DNA of 64,000 nucleotides from Cynocephalus volans (lineage: Eukaryota > Chordata > Mammalia > Dermoptera > Cynocephalidae), in the NCBI RefSeq assembly GCF_027409185.1, contig NC_084472.1, positions 95,434,427 through 95,498,426 on the forward strand, written 5' to 3'. The position numbers and the translations under genes were made by a program. A model generated the notes under the pieces. It was not told the DNA's origin. It saw only the letters and a program-made list of their open reading frames with translations, and ran no database searches. Of this stretch, positions 26,101 to 32,400 are shown piece after piece. Positions within the stretch are counted from its first letter, which is position 1; every line of letters starts with the position of its first letter.

Positions 26101-27152
26101 AAAGCATAACAGATAAACCCCTAATAGTTTGTCCAATAGGAATTATTCAACTTTATTATTTTAGGATATATATACTTTTAAATGTATGAAAAGACTTTTT
26201 TAAAAGGTTCGGTTTAAGGATGTTGACATAAAATACATGGTGTGAAATTGCTATATACTCGCAAAATTAATATAAAGCAGTTATAATTTTTGAAAACGAT
26301 TAGAGGCCACAAATATTTGCGATATAAAAGGCTGCAGCAAACTAGTTTACAGTAAAAACAGTTGAAATAAATTAAAAAGTCACATAGGAGGACAACAGAA
26401 AAATCAAGATAAACGTAAGTCAATTCTTGAGTGTAGGGACAAGAATACTGAGGTGAGAAATGTACAGACAGTGGTAATTGCGAGAAGGGGAGAGGTTTTG
26501 GAACAGAGGAAATCTTGGAGACTCAAAAGGATTGACGCCACTCAGACGAGTGGAATTCACTGATGAAAACTTTGGCTTCTATTTCCTTTGAAATTGCAAC
26601 CATTTTGTTTTCCACTTTTTGTGAAACTTGAAGATTACTCTTGGCAATCCTCTTCAGCCAATTATAGCATTTTAACAATTCTGCCAACGCAGCAATGAGG
26701 TGGGCAAAGGGAAAGATTAGTGAGGAAGCCGGGAAAGCAAGGGATACCGACTATGCGGGAGATTACAGTCAGCAGCGATGTATCAGGAGGGATGAGCAAA
26801 TCGGAATTAGAAGAGCTGAGCAGCGGTGGGGCAGGAGGCAGGGAGGGTCTGAAGGAAGACAGTAAACTGGAGTAGGAGAGGGACAGCAAGCGTGTGACCC
26901 AGCACGCAGGGAGGTGTATCAAAAGGAGGCAGCCGCCAGCGGGGAGTCCGCCCGAGCTGCTGTGAGGGAGCTTAGGACCAGCCCGCCCTCCCGCCGTACT
27001 TTTTCCTCCTGTTGGAGCGGCAGTCACCTGGAGTGTGAGTTCCGGAGGGACTCGATCAGGCGCTGCTTCTGCTGTTGGAGGCTGGTGAGGCCACTGGGAG
27101 ACCCAGCTGCGGAGGAGGAGGCGCTCTTGGTCAGGGGAAAGAGCCAGCTCAT
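1..27152 (-). CDS. VPS37A: VPS37A, ESCRT-I subunit (coding exons 1-9; 3' exons off the window)
   Basis: VPS37A is a subunit of ESCRT-I (with TSG101, VPS28 and MVB12/UBAP1), which sorts ubiquitinated cargo into multivesicular bodies on endosomes. Nine coding exons on the minus strand join in frame: 27028-27152, 16020-16094, 13863-13977, 13215-13315, 6314-6539, 4712-4782, 2917-3044, 2774-2832, 2628-2696. They total 969 nt, residues 1-323. All introns are GT-AG. The protein starts MSWLFPLTK, has a UEV-like N-terminal part (about residues 20-135, including LLPPQFPQEKP), a Pro/Ser/Thr-rich linker (about 140-214), and a coiled-coil Mod(r) domain from about 230 (LTDMNEQEE, VLDKYELLTQMK). Human VPS37A is 397 aa; the remaining 74 residues would follow exon 9 at HELSE and I do not find them in bases 1-2627, so they lie off the edge. 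No frameshift or stop was seen. Orthology is from recall of the human protein and is close to certain. Confidence 0.96.
350..1750 (-). mobile_element. Old L1 fragment (antisense ORF2-like)
   Basis: AT-rich sequence resembling the reverse complement of L1 ORF2 (e.g. the stretch around 'ATTTTATAGTATTGCTGCTATTG' at about 1258-1280 and 'GGGCATTACTTTCTTATTTC' at about 1499). It is heavily decayed, with no frame, and interrupted by the SINE at 954-1103. In VPS37A intron 9. Confidence 0.5.
954..1103 (-). mobile_element. tRNA-Ile-derived SINE (short-dimer form)
   Basis: Reverse-strand copy: T-run tail, then GTGACCGGC, then the unit with TATATAGGATCCGAACC, ending CGGGGTCAGCCC. The 11-bp direct repeats ATGAAATCTTT at 943-953 and 1104-1114 are its target-site duplication. 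It interrupts an older L1 fragment in VPS37A intron 9. It has the expanded hairpin arm GGGAGTGCAGCAGCGCTCCT. Confidence 0.85.
1775..1900 (+). repeat. MIR fragment
   Basis: 'CTCAGTTTCCTCATCTGTAA' followed by 'ACAATACCTACCTGATAGGG' is the MIR core and 3' side. In VPS37A intron 9. Confidence 0.65.
2628..2696 (-). CDS. VPS37A: VPS37A coding exon 9 (last one in window)
   Basis: 69 nt from acceptor CTTTTAG to donor GAG|GTAAAA. It encodes YELLTQMKATFEKKMQRQHE then LSE, residues 301-323. Ala replaces human Ser in QMKAT. The reading frame is open into the next intron donor, showing that more exons follow beyond the left edge. Confidence 0.95.
2774..2832 (-). CDS. VPS37A: VPS37A coding exon 8
   Basis: 59 nt from acceptor CTTACAG to donor AAG|GTGAGT. 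It completes Arg281 and encodes KNLLLEPSLEAKRQTVLDK. It is flanked by short introns of 84 nt and 77 nt, so exons 7-9 are clustered within 420 bp. Confidence 0.95.
2917..3044 (-). CDS. VPS37A: VPS37A coding exon 7 (start of Mod(r) coiled coil)
   Basis: 128 nt from acceptor TTTCTAG to donor A|GTATGT. It encodes VSQLTDMNEQEEILLEQFLT then LPQLKQIITDKDDLVKSIEELA, heptad-like and strongly conserved. It is followed by a very short 84-nt intron. Confidence 0.95.
3343..3426. mobile_element. Mariner-type MITE, 84 bp, copy 1
   Basis: Near-palindromic: GGGTACTTCAAAAAGTTTGT at one end, CATGAACTTTTTTGATGACC at the other, flanked by TA (3341-3342 and 3427-3428), as mariner elements duplicate TA. Similar copies are at 7247 and 40326. 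In VPS37A intron 6. Family (Hsmar2-like) is from recall. Confidence 0.7.
3836..3935 (+). repeat. MIR 3'-side fragment
   Basis: 'GATTGTTGTGAGCATTATTA' and 'ATATTCATTAATTTATTATT' resemble the MIR 3' end. Weak; in VPS37A intron 6. Confidence 0.4.
4712..4782 (-). CDS. VPS37A: VPS37A coding exon 6
   Basis: 71 nt from acceptor TTCTTTAG to donor AG|GTAAAA. It encodes ISQNGFGYKMPDVPDAFPEL then SEL and a split Ser codon. It joins the linker to the Mod(r) domain. Confidence 0.95.
5112..5166. repeat. (TA)n microsatellite with GT interruptions
   Basis: About 55 bp of AT dinucleotides interrupted twice by G. In VPS37A intron 5. Confidence 0.9.
6314..6539 (-). CDS. VPS37A: VPS37A coding exon 5 (Pro/Ser-rich linker)
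   Basis: 226 nt from acceptor CTCTGTAG to donor CCG|GTTTGT. It encodes residues 140-214: LYSNPGGMPPYASQGFPFLP, then a Ser/Thr-rich stretch with SLSVADTVSSSTTS, then KPAAPSFGVLSNLPLPVP. This is the most divergent part against human (e.g. NRNVTS for NRSITS), as expected for a disordered linker between UEV-like and Mod(r) domains. Confidence 0.95.
6886..7073 (-). mobile_element. tRNA-Ile-derived SINE (dimer), tail converted to (TG)n
   Basis: Reverse-strand dimer with both units (GGTAAGGGGATCGTAACCC and GGCCATCCCTATATAGGATC). Direct repeats GAGAACAATAT at 6875-6885 and 7074-7084. In place of a poly-T the tail side is (TG)n, 6891-6906. It lies in VPS37A intron 4, about 350 bp from exon 5. Confidence 0.85.
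7247..7328. mobile_element. Mariner-type MITE, 82 bp, copy 2
   Basis: GGGTACTTCAAAACATTTGT … CATAAACTTTTTGAAGTATC, flanked by TA on both sides (7245-7246, 7329-7330). In VPS37A intron 4. Confidence 0.7.
7930..9855 (+). mobile_element. Old L1/HAL1-type fragments
   Basis: Sense L1-like stretches such as 'AATATCCATCAATAGAAGTC' (8820) and 'TACTTTGCAGCTGTAAAGAA' (8876) resemble the 3' part of ancient L1/HAL1 ORF2 and UTR. Further A-rich L1-like sequence runs to the MaLR insertion at 9857 and appears to continue after it (12332-12900). No open frame survives. Family assignment is from memory. Confidence 0.55.
10634..10851 (+). mobile_element. tRNA-Ile SINE dimer containing a tRNA-Met 5' half
   Basis: Forward-strand dimer with perfect 16-bp direct repeats AGATTCTCAAATTAAG at 10618-10633 and 10852-10867. 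Both SINE units are recognisable (B box GGTTCAGACCC; second unit GGTTAAGATCC). Between them 54 bp are extra: 37 nt matching the 5' half of elongator tRNA-Met, then a second copy of ATAGGGATGGCCGG. It sits inside the internal region of a MaLR provirus and is therefore younger than it. Confidence 0.88.
10721..10757 (+). other. 5' half of elongator tRNA-Met (CAT) embedded in a SINE
   Basis: Starts GCCTTCTTAGCGCAGTAGGC and ends at the anticodon, GTCAGTCTCATA. From recall of the mammalian elongator tRNA-Met, positions 1-37 match with about two substitutions. It breaks off immediately after the CAT anticodon; the 3' half is absent, so it is not a tRNA gene. Flanked by 14-bp copies of ATAGGGATGGCCGG at 10701-10714 and 10755-10768, the latter sharing its ATA with the tRNA end. 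Confidence 0.8.
12332..13214. other. Left-over intron 4 sequence, A-rich L1-like
   Basis: A-rich sequence (GAAAGAAAAAAACATAAAAT and similar) that appears to continue the L1-like stretch interrupted by the MaLR element. No frame or other element is visible between 12900 and exon 4. Confidence 0.4.
13215..13315 (-). CDS. VPS37A: VPS37A coding exon 4
   Basis: 101 nt from acceptor CTTTCAG to donor TA|GTAAGT. It encodes FTMHSDLGKIIQSLLDEFW, then KNPPVLAPSSTAFP, ending in a split Tyr139 codon. It closes the UEV-like domain. The upstream intron 3 is only 547 bp. Confidence 0.95.
13863..13977 (-). CDS. VPS37A: VPS37A coding exon 3
   Basis: 115 nt from acceptor TTTACCAG to donor AAT|GTATGT. It encodes LLPPQFPQEKPVISVYPPIR followed by HHLMDKQGVYVTSPLVNN, identical to the human segment as I recall it. 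It completes the codon left open by exon 2 (AT|A, Ile67). Confidence 0.96.
14945..15115 (+). repeat. MIR fragment
   Basis: 'CTTGACTATGCTATTTACTA', 'ACCATGTGTCTG' and 'GGGCTGCTGTAAGGATTCAA' follow the MIR order. In VPS37A intron 2. Confidence 0.6.
15120..15235 (+). repeat. L2 3'-end-like fragment
   Basis: 'CATTCATTCAACTAGTATTT' and 'TGCAGGCAGTATGCTAGACA' match the L2 3'-end pattern. In VPS37A intron 2. Confidence 0.5.
16020..16094 (-). CDS. VPS37A: VPS37A coding exon 2
   Basis: 75 nt between acceptor CTTACAG and donor AT|GTGAGT. It encodes the S42 completion, then IAEIQKDVEY through LTININ, part of the UEV-like domain. Val replaces Ile in 'PFTVNN' relative to the human sequence as I recall it. 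Intron 1 before it is about 10.9 kb. Confidence 0.95.
16366..16527 (+). mobile_element. tRNA-Ile-derived SINE (full dimer)
   Basis: GGCCGGCCTCGTGGCTTACT, B box GGTTCGGATCC, second unit ending GATCCCCTTACCGGTCA and poly-A. Perfect 13-bp repeats AATGCTAGATTGA at 16353-16365 and 16528-16540. It lies in VPS37A intron 1, antisense to the gene. It shows the ordinary dimer joint (GGATGGCCGGTGCGCTCACT) without a tRNA-Met insert. Confidence 0.88.
17280..17520 (+). repeat. MIR, nearly full length
   Basis: 'GTGTTCAAATCCTGCATCTA', 'AAATTACTCAACCTAAGTC', 'AAATGGGAAATGGGGATG' and 'AAGTACTCAATATATGTTAG' follow the MIR consensus from tRNA-like head to tail. In VPS37A intron 1. Confidence 0.65.
18090..18360 (-). 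mobile_element. Old HAL1/L1-like fragment
   Basis: 'AACTTGTTCTTTTCCTCCC', 'ATGGTTGCATAATGTTCTAG' and 'ATTTAGACTGTTTCCAGTTT' match the antisense ancient-L1 pattern (Gly-rich 3' end of ORF2 region). No frame. In VPS37A intron 1. Confidence 0.5.
18392..18416. repeat. (AC)n microsatellite
   Basis: Roughly twelve AC dinucleotides followed by ATATAT. In VPS37A intron 1. Confidence 0.9.
18616..18754 (-). mobile_element. tRNA-Ile-derived SINE (short-dimer form)
   Basis: Reverse-strand copy with T-run, CGTGACCGGCACTCAGCC, TATAGGATCCGAACC and CCGAGTGCGCCAC. Perfect 15-bp repeats CATCCTCATTTCTTT at 18601-18615 and 18755-18769 indicate a recent insertion. In VPS37A intron 1. Confidence 0.88.
19700..20120 (+). 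mobile_element. Probable LTR fragment
   Basis: 'GTTCACACACTCCATTCTGT', AATAAA at 19983-19988, then the CT-rich U5-like 'CACCTACTCTCTCCTTTCTT' and 'CTCTGGGACTCTCATTGCTT'. The organisation is LTR-like, but I do not recognise the family and ends are approximate. Confidence 0.4.
20120..22480. other. VPS37A intron 1, unassigned stretch
   Basis: Except for the old repeat at 20820-21130, I recognise no element, RNA gene or exon here. The base composition is that of the surrounding intron. Confidence 0.4.
20820..21130 (+). repeat. Related ancient repeat fragment
   Basis: 'GGCAAGAGTTAGAAAACTAT', 'GAATGACATGGTCAAATTTG' and 'ACTTTGGCAGCCATGTGGAA' parallel the block at 62830-63650. In VPS37A intron 1. 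Confidence 0.4.
22840..23570 (-). mobile_element. Endogenous-retrovirus LTR, antisense
   Basis: Read on minus it has 'GGCTGGTCACCTGAAGACC', 'CATGCCTATGTAATGAAGCT', 'GATAATGAACAGGTAAACGT', 'AACCTGTGGGATCTGAAGCT' and 'GTGTCAGAATTGAATTGG', a pattern I know from primate ERV LTRs. Family not assigned with confidence. No retroviral protein is readable beside it. In VPS37A intron 1. Confidence 0.6.
24381..24990 (+). mobile_element. Class I ERV-type solo LTR
   Basis: 'TGTTGGGGCTCAGAAAATGA', 'GCTTTGCACGCTGAGTACTT', then 'GATTAAATAAAGTTGTCATG' with the polyadenylation signal AATAAA at 24884-24889 and a U5-like stretch to about 24990. No second LTR or internal region nearby, so a solo LTR. About 2.1 kb from the promoter, sense opposite to VPS37A. 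Confidence 0.6.
25000..26640. other. VPS37A intron 1, promoter-proximal stretch without recognised repeats
   Basis: Besides an A18 run near 25052, no familiar repeat family stands out over about 1.6 kb beside the CpG island. It could hold conserved regulatory sequence, but nothing in the sequence alone shows it. Confidence 0.35.
27028..27152 (-). CDS. VPS37A: VPS37A coding exon 1 (residues 1-41 plus 2 nt)
   Basis: The ATG at 27152 gives MSWLFPLTKSASSSAAGSPS and continues to LRNSHS. The donor is AG|GTGACT, which has C instead of G at +5 and so is somewhat weak. This start matches the known protein. An in-frame ATG 63 codons upstream (27341) is open to here but is probably 5' leader. The exon lies inside the CpG island. 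Confidence 0.95.
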
Positions 27153-27610
27153 CCTCCTCGGGTCCCAGGGCCCAAGGCCCCAGAAGGCTCCGGCCTGCTT
27201 CTCCCAGCTACTCAGCCCGGCCGTTCTCCAGCGACAGAGGAGCGGACTGGGACACCTCCGGCCCAAGTGCTGGGGGACCGCGTCTTCTCTAAGCAAGCCC
27301 GGCTCGCTGTCCTCGGGCTCTGGGGAACATGATATCACCACGGCCAGCTGGACAGGGGCAACTTGCGGCCCGGGACAGCTAATCCCACCTACGCGGCCCA
27401 GACGCCGGAGCCAGCCAGTCAGACACTACGACCTCCCAGCTCTCCACCACCCCGGCTTCCGTCTCCTGCGTGCCCCGCCCCCTCTGCGTGTCGCGTCATC
27501 ATCTAGCGCCCCTGCCCGGACGTGCGAGAAGCGACGCTGAAGCACGGTGCGGCGCAGCTCCGGCTCCTCTTTCCCCTTTGCTGGGCGAGAGGTGTCTATG
27601 GGGCACTCGC

Positions 27611-27643
27611 TGCCGCCGCCGCTACCGCCACCGCCACCGCCGC
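27611..27643 (+). repeat. CCG/CCA triplet repeat in the promoter / CNOT7 leader
   Basis: An imperfect run of GCC/ACC triplets (GCCGCCGCCGCTACCGCCAC and onward) lies about 15 bp upstream of the ATG of a possible leader ORF at 27658. It probably falls in or just upstream of the first, non-coding CNOT7 exon. Such runs can vary in length; no expansion is evident here. Confidence 0.6.
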
Positions 27644-27657
27644 TGGGTGCTGTCTCT

Positions 27658-27753
27658 ATGGCGAGAAGGAGGAGGAGGAGCGCGAGCGCAGTGACACAAG
27701 TAGATTTTGCGTCTGCCTCAGACCTGCGGGGGAGGGGCGGGGTGGGGAAGTAG
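27658..27753 (+). other. Possible upstream ORF in the first CNOT7 exon
   Basis: ATG at 27658 opens 31 codons (Arg-rich, MARRRRRSASAV at the start) to TAG at 27751-27753. It would be a leader ORF if the CNOT7 transcript begins upstream of it. Transcription start and the first donor are not visible with certainty; AAC|GTGAGA at 27775/27776 is one good donor candidate. Not claimed as a protein-coding gene. Confidence 0.3.
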
Positions 27754-27960
27754 GAAGGGGGCGGGAACCATGAACGTGAGAAGGCGCGCGATGGCGCCAG
27801 CTGGAGGGCTGCTGGCTGAGGAAAGAGCTTAGCGGTGGGAGGCGGGGGAGGGTAATGGGGCTGGGGGTATATCAAGGGGTGGCGCAGAGTGATGACGTAA
27901 AGGCTTTGTACCTGGGCTTCTGTGTGGGGCCGAAATTGGGAGTGGAGGGCGGCGGCCTAA

Positions 27961-29004
27961 ATCCTCAGCGCCTCATATCCCCTCACGCGGCGGTGCTTGG
28001 GAGTCAATCTGGTTCCAGTAAATGCTGTCATTCGCACTGGCTTTCTGCCAGGGAAGAGAGTTATCTATGACTTGAATGCCACTGTGCTGTCCTCTCGTTT
28101 CTCTGGGAGCCTGCAGTACAGAGATGCTACCTCCAGTAATGAGAAGGCTTTGGGTGTCTTTTCGGGGCTTCTGGAACTGCAGTAAAGAGAGAGGTGGAGG
28201 AAAACACTGTTAAACAACAGGGTCTTTTCGAGAGAGTGAGTATGAGTGTGTGCGTGTGTGTTTATCGCGGTAGGGAGAGTTATAAAGAGGTGCCCTGGAT
28301 CTCCTTCGATTTCTGTTCTTAGAGCACTCAAGGTTACCTTTAGGTCTCTTCAGAGTTTAGGAGAGGGTCATAAGACCCTCCTCTTTTACCCTTGTTATGA
28401 TTTTTTTTTCAAATTTGTGCTAAAAAAAAAAAAAAAAAAAGCGTTTGGAATTTTCCTGCCCAAGTATCAATATTTCGGTCTGTATCGTTATATACCATGA
28501 TCCCTGTGTTTAAGTACCGGAAATGTGAGATCTGTCTTTGGTAACCTGGGAAAATACTCCTATTTTTAGGAAATTAGAAGGAAACAATTTAAGATGCAGA
28601 CATTCTGTTACCTTCTTTCTTTCTCCCTCCTGCACTTACGAACATTCAGTTTCTGTGACTATTATTTTTTTTCTCAGAAAGAACATTTTTAAAAAAATTG
28701 TTTTACTTTAGTTCCCTCCAATATGGCTTGAATGAATGCCAGTAAAGCGGATTTTGTAATCAAGTCAGATTTTGAATATTTTAATAAGGAGTAAAGTAAA
28801 AGCAAACACTATCTTTGTCATGCTAACATCTGATCTTGTCACGTGTATATATGTAATTTCATCTTTATCTGGAAATGGACGGCTTCATAAAGTTTTATAC
28901 AGAGCAATTGAACTCAGCAATTTTTAATTAGTGGGAAGTTTAAAAAATATTAGTATGTACACATTAAAAACACCATTTTCAAATAACATTGAAATTAGAA
29001 CCAG
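27961..29004. other. CNOT7 first intron, contents
   Basis: A (TG)n-like stretch near 28230-28262, an A19 run at about 28422-28440 and AT-rich unique sequence. No exon evident. The CNOT7 first donor probably lies before this stretch. Confidence 0.4.
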
Positions 29005-29158
29005 AAAATCTGTGTTGTAGTCCTTTTTTTCCAACAGATGAGCTGTGTGACCTTAGACAAGTCACTTCCTATACTCTGGTTTTCTTACGAATCAAGTACT
29101 TTAGATAAATGACCTCTGAGGTTTCTACCTACTCAATTATTCTGTGATTCAGGTTTCT
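29005..29158 (+). repeat. MIR, 40 bp upstream of the CNOT7 exon 2 acceptor
   Basis: 'GATGAGCTGTGTGACCTTAG' and 'ACAAGTCACTTCCTATACTC' are the MIR core. Its end lies about 40 bp before the acceptor used for the exon with the start codon. Confidence 0.7.
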
Positions 29159-29196
29159 GATATAGCTGGTTTTTATTTGGGTTTTTATTTTGACAG

Positions 29197-29289
29197 GTAC
29201 ATAAATAAAGGATAAAGTATTTTATGAAACGGTTCTTCAATCAAGTAACATTTTGATGCTTGGCATCTAGACTCCTTTGTGCTCTCACT
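29197..29289 (+). promoter_or_regulatory. CNOT7: CNOT7 5' leader part of exon 2, with two tiny upstream ORFs
   Basis: A pyrimidine-rich tract ending TTTTGACAG at 29196 makes a plausible acceptor for the exon carrying the start codon. Within the leader, ATG at 29224 opens a 10-codon ORF ending TGA at 29254-29256, and an overlapping ATG (TGATG) at 29256 opens a 4-codon ORF ending TAG at 29270. The CNOT7 ATG follows 19 nt later. Both upstream ATGs have T at -3, so they are weak. The acceptor is inferred, not proven. Confidence 0.55.
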
Positions 29290-29406
29290 ATGCCAGCAGC
29301 AACTGTAGATCATAGCCAAAGAATTTGTGAAGTTTGGGCTTGCAACCTAGATGAAGAGATGAAGAAAATTCGTCAAGTTATCCGAAAATATAATTACGTT
29401 GCTATG
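29290..29406 (+). CDS. CNOT7: CNOT7 coding exon 2 (residues 1-39)
   Basis: 117 nt from ATG (context CACTATGC, A at -3) to donor ATG|GTATGC. It encodes [20 protein letters not shown] and on to RKYNYVAM, the residues just before the first catalytic Asp. Confidence 0.97.
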
Positions 29407-32400
29407 GTATGCCCATGATCAGATTTTTAAGATGCTTCTTATAAAAGGGGAAGAGGGATTTTTAAAGTCTTGAATTCAACTCTTCTGGTTGGTTTTTAGG
29501 GATTAATCACGGTAAGAAAAATTTGTCAGTGCCCTCCTGCCAAAACTATCAGAACACACCTGTAATTTGATAGGTAGGATTTATTACTCATTGCAGAGGG
29601 AAACTGCATTGGGAACCATGGGGCATTGGAGTAAGAGAGTGTTAGAAGGGGCTTTAGGCTTTAGGATTTCTGTCAAGTGGTTTTCAGAAGGGATTAAGGA
29701 AACAGCTTTCCTGTGGATTGGATGCTGTTAGGAAGCTGGGGGTGATTCTGTGATTGGGTATGTTAATAAGTCTTAACAGGAATAAGAAGACAATAGTGTG
29801 AGGCTAAAACTGCAGAGAAGCATCAGTCGCTCATTTAGCCAGGATGGGAATAGTTGGTCATTTTTATGGTTTGGACAGTGTTTGGTTTTTTTGCCCTTGT
29901 TCAGACGTAATTACAGAGTGGCCTTATCTGATAACTGAAGTTCTGTAAAATTTTTTATGTTCAGCAGGAGAACATTTGGGTCCAGCTATGAGTGTCAGGT
30001 CAGCTGCTAGCACTAAGTAAGGCTTAGCTGGTAGTACCAGATCATACCAGATGAGCTCCCAGATACCAGGAACCTCTAGAATATCTTTCTCAAACAAACA
30101 AACAAACAAACAAAAATCACATATCTCAGTGATTTTATCACTGGCGCTCCATGAACACAGTGTTATTAAGCACCTCTGCTTTTGCACATGCTATTCAGTC
30201 TACCTAGATTGTCTACCCAGTTATTTTATTTTTTCTTTACAATTGTACTTTGTATATTTGTTGCAGCTTCTCTGTTGTTTTCTAGGTCCACTAGGTTATT
30301 AGCTCCATAAAACAAGAGGTTAGTGTCTTAGTCATCCTTTCTCCCCCCAGCACCCAACATAACACATACTGTATCCAGTAAAGTGTTGAATTGGTTGTTG
30401 AATTTGGATAACAGTTAGTTTCTTTACTGTTCATAGTGACTTGATAATTTGCTTTTGTTCTTGGCTAGCTCTAGTTTGAATTCTAATACTAATTTCATAT
30501 ATCATTTTCTCAGTATTTGTAGTACAAGTAAATAAAATAAGTAAACTTTGGGGAGAGGAAGGTTGGTTGGTTAAAATATGAGTATTTGTGCATAATGTTT
30601 TATTTAATAAAGGTGTACTTACCCATAATTAGAATTGGAGTTATTGTCTTATCCAATGGAAATTCATAGTGATCATTCATTTCTCAGATGATGAGTGACA
30701 ACACTAGAGCAGTGATAACCCTACAGGAATGAGGGGGCGGCGTGCAATTCTTGACAACACGCCTGCTGTGGACATAGAGAGAATACTGTTTTAGCCAAAG
30801 AAATTAGAAAGCAAATGATGTTTTTCTTGGAAGGTTTTAGTGTTGAGATAAACCTTTGTCTCCTAGAAACAATTGGAAAGTACAGTGAATTTTTCATTCA
30901 TTTTAACCAGGTCCTCAAGAAACTTGGTTTTAGCATTGAAATACTATGAGCATAATTTCACATAACGTTTGGGAGATATGAATTTATAGTTTGTTTTTTC
31001 CTTTACTTGGCTATAGAGTAAGTACTTGGTTGCATTTATCATGTGTGTCCTATACATACTAATTTTTTGGTATTTAAAGTATATATAGAATTTTGTGGTT
31101 TTAAGAAATAATGCTCTTTCTAGTTAAAAGTCACTTTGTGAACATGTAGAATATCACTTATAACAGGATTCTCTGACTTGCATCAAAAATTGATTATTCT
31201 AGGAATTTGTGGATTGTGGTTGTGACTGTTTAGTAAATAATGAATCTTAAAACTATTTTACAGGACACCGAGTTTCCAGGTGTGGTTGCAAGACCCATTG
31301 GAGAATTCAGAAGCAATGCTGACTATCAGTACCAACTATTGCGGTGTAATGTAGACTTGTTAAAGATAATTCAGCTAGGACTGACATTTATGAATGAGCA
31401 AGGGGAATACCCTCCAGGAACTTCAACTTGGCAGTTTAATTTTAAATTTAATTTGACGTAAGTGAGAAATAAATATAGAACCTAAACTTTTTTTAGTTTA
31501 ATTTTAGGAATTGATTTCTGTCAAGTATGGTAAAATTCTAAGTGAATTTGGTGTAGTTATCCTGGAAATATATAAAACATAAAATTCTAAGAACTTAGGT
31601 TTCTTTTTTATTATGGGACAAAACAATTAGGATAATGAAGACTTTTAAATACTTTGATTTTTACAGATGTTATTTTTAAAATATGACTGCCACTTTTTTG
31701 GAATTTGTAAAACGGTATTGAAAATGCTTCTTGATAGAAAAAATAATCTTACAACATTAGTTTTACTTTCAAACTTTTTGTGTGCAATTTGAAGTGTAGA
31801 CCTCATTGTTGCAGTATTTATCCTTTTTGTGAGATTTTTATTACAGTTATACTCCAGTTTATGAGTAGAATACATGTCAAATGCAGTAAGACATTTCTTG
31901 GAAACCTGGGTGCATTTTCTTTCAAATCAGTGTTACGTAATGGTTGTTTTTTCACATCAGTCCACAAAACCTCTCTTATATACAGGAAAAACAATAGTGT
32001 CTTTGAACTTGGTGTTTTCAGTATGTCAGTGTGAATTCTAACTCAAGCTCTGAGTCTAAACCCAGTTTCCTTAGTAATACTACTTCTATATAATTGGTAA
32101 AAGTAGTCTTGATAGCTGAGGGAAGATTAGAGTGTTTTTGGTCAAGGGCAGATTATTTGTGAACTGATTGTAAATTAAGGAAATAAAATGTTTAATATTG
32201 TAAGTATGTTGCAGTGTCCCATTTGACAACCTGTGTTTGTGTAATATGATCTAACATCTAATTTGAAAAATTGTAAAAGAAGCTGTAGAACAATTAATGG
32301 TAGTGCCAATGTAAGAATTCTTTGCTCCTATTCTTTGTTGAATAATGTACTGTGAAACACATAAAATCTAATGAAAAGCAGGGATAAAGCTTTTAGAGGG

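Larger units (their letters stand above)
26900..27960. promoter_or_regulatory. CpG-island bidirectional promoter of VPS37A and CNOT7
   Basis: This is the only long GC- and CpG-rich stretch in the window. It lies between the VPS37A start codon (27152, minus) and the CNOT7 transcript on the plus strand, so one island serves two divergent genes. Visible candidate sites: ETS-type CCGGCTTCCGT at 27452-27462 (ACGGAAG on minus), SP1-type GGGGCGGGG at 27734-27742, an SP1/E2F-like GGGGCGGGAA at 27757-27766, and a CRE-like TGACGTAA at 27893-27900. No convincing TATA box. Transcription start sites cannot be fixed from sequence alone. Confidence 0.85.

Noticed and set aside
26914..27540. 208-codon open frame on plus across the VPS37A first exon
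   Set aside because: It lies in the CpG island, antisense to VPS37A exon 1, where stops are rare by composition. The protein is low-complexity and matches nothing I know.
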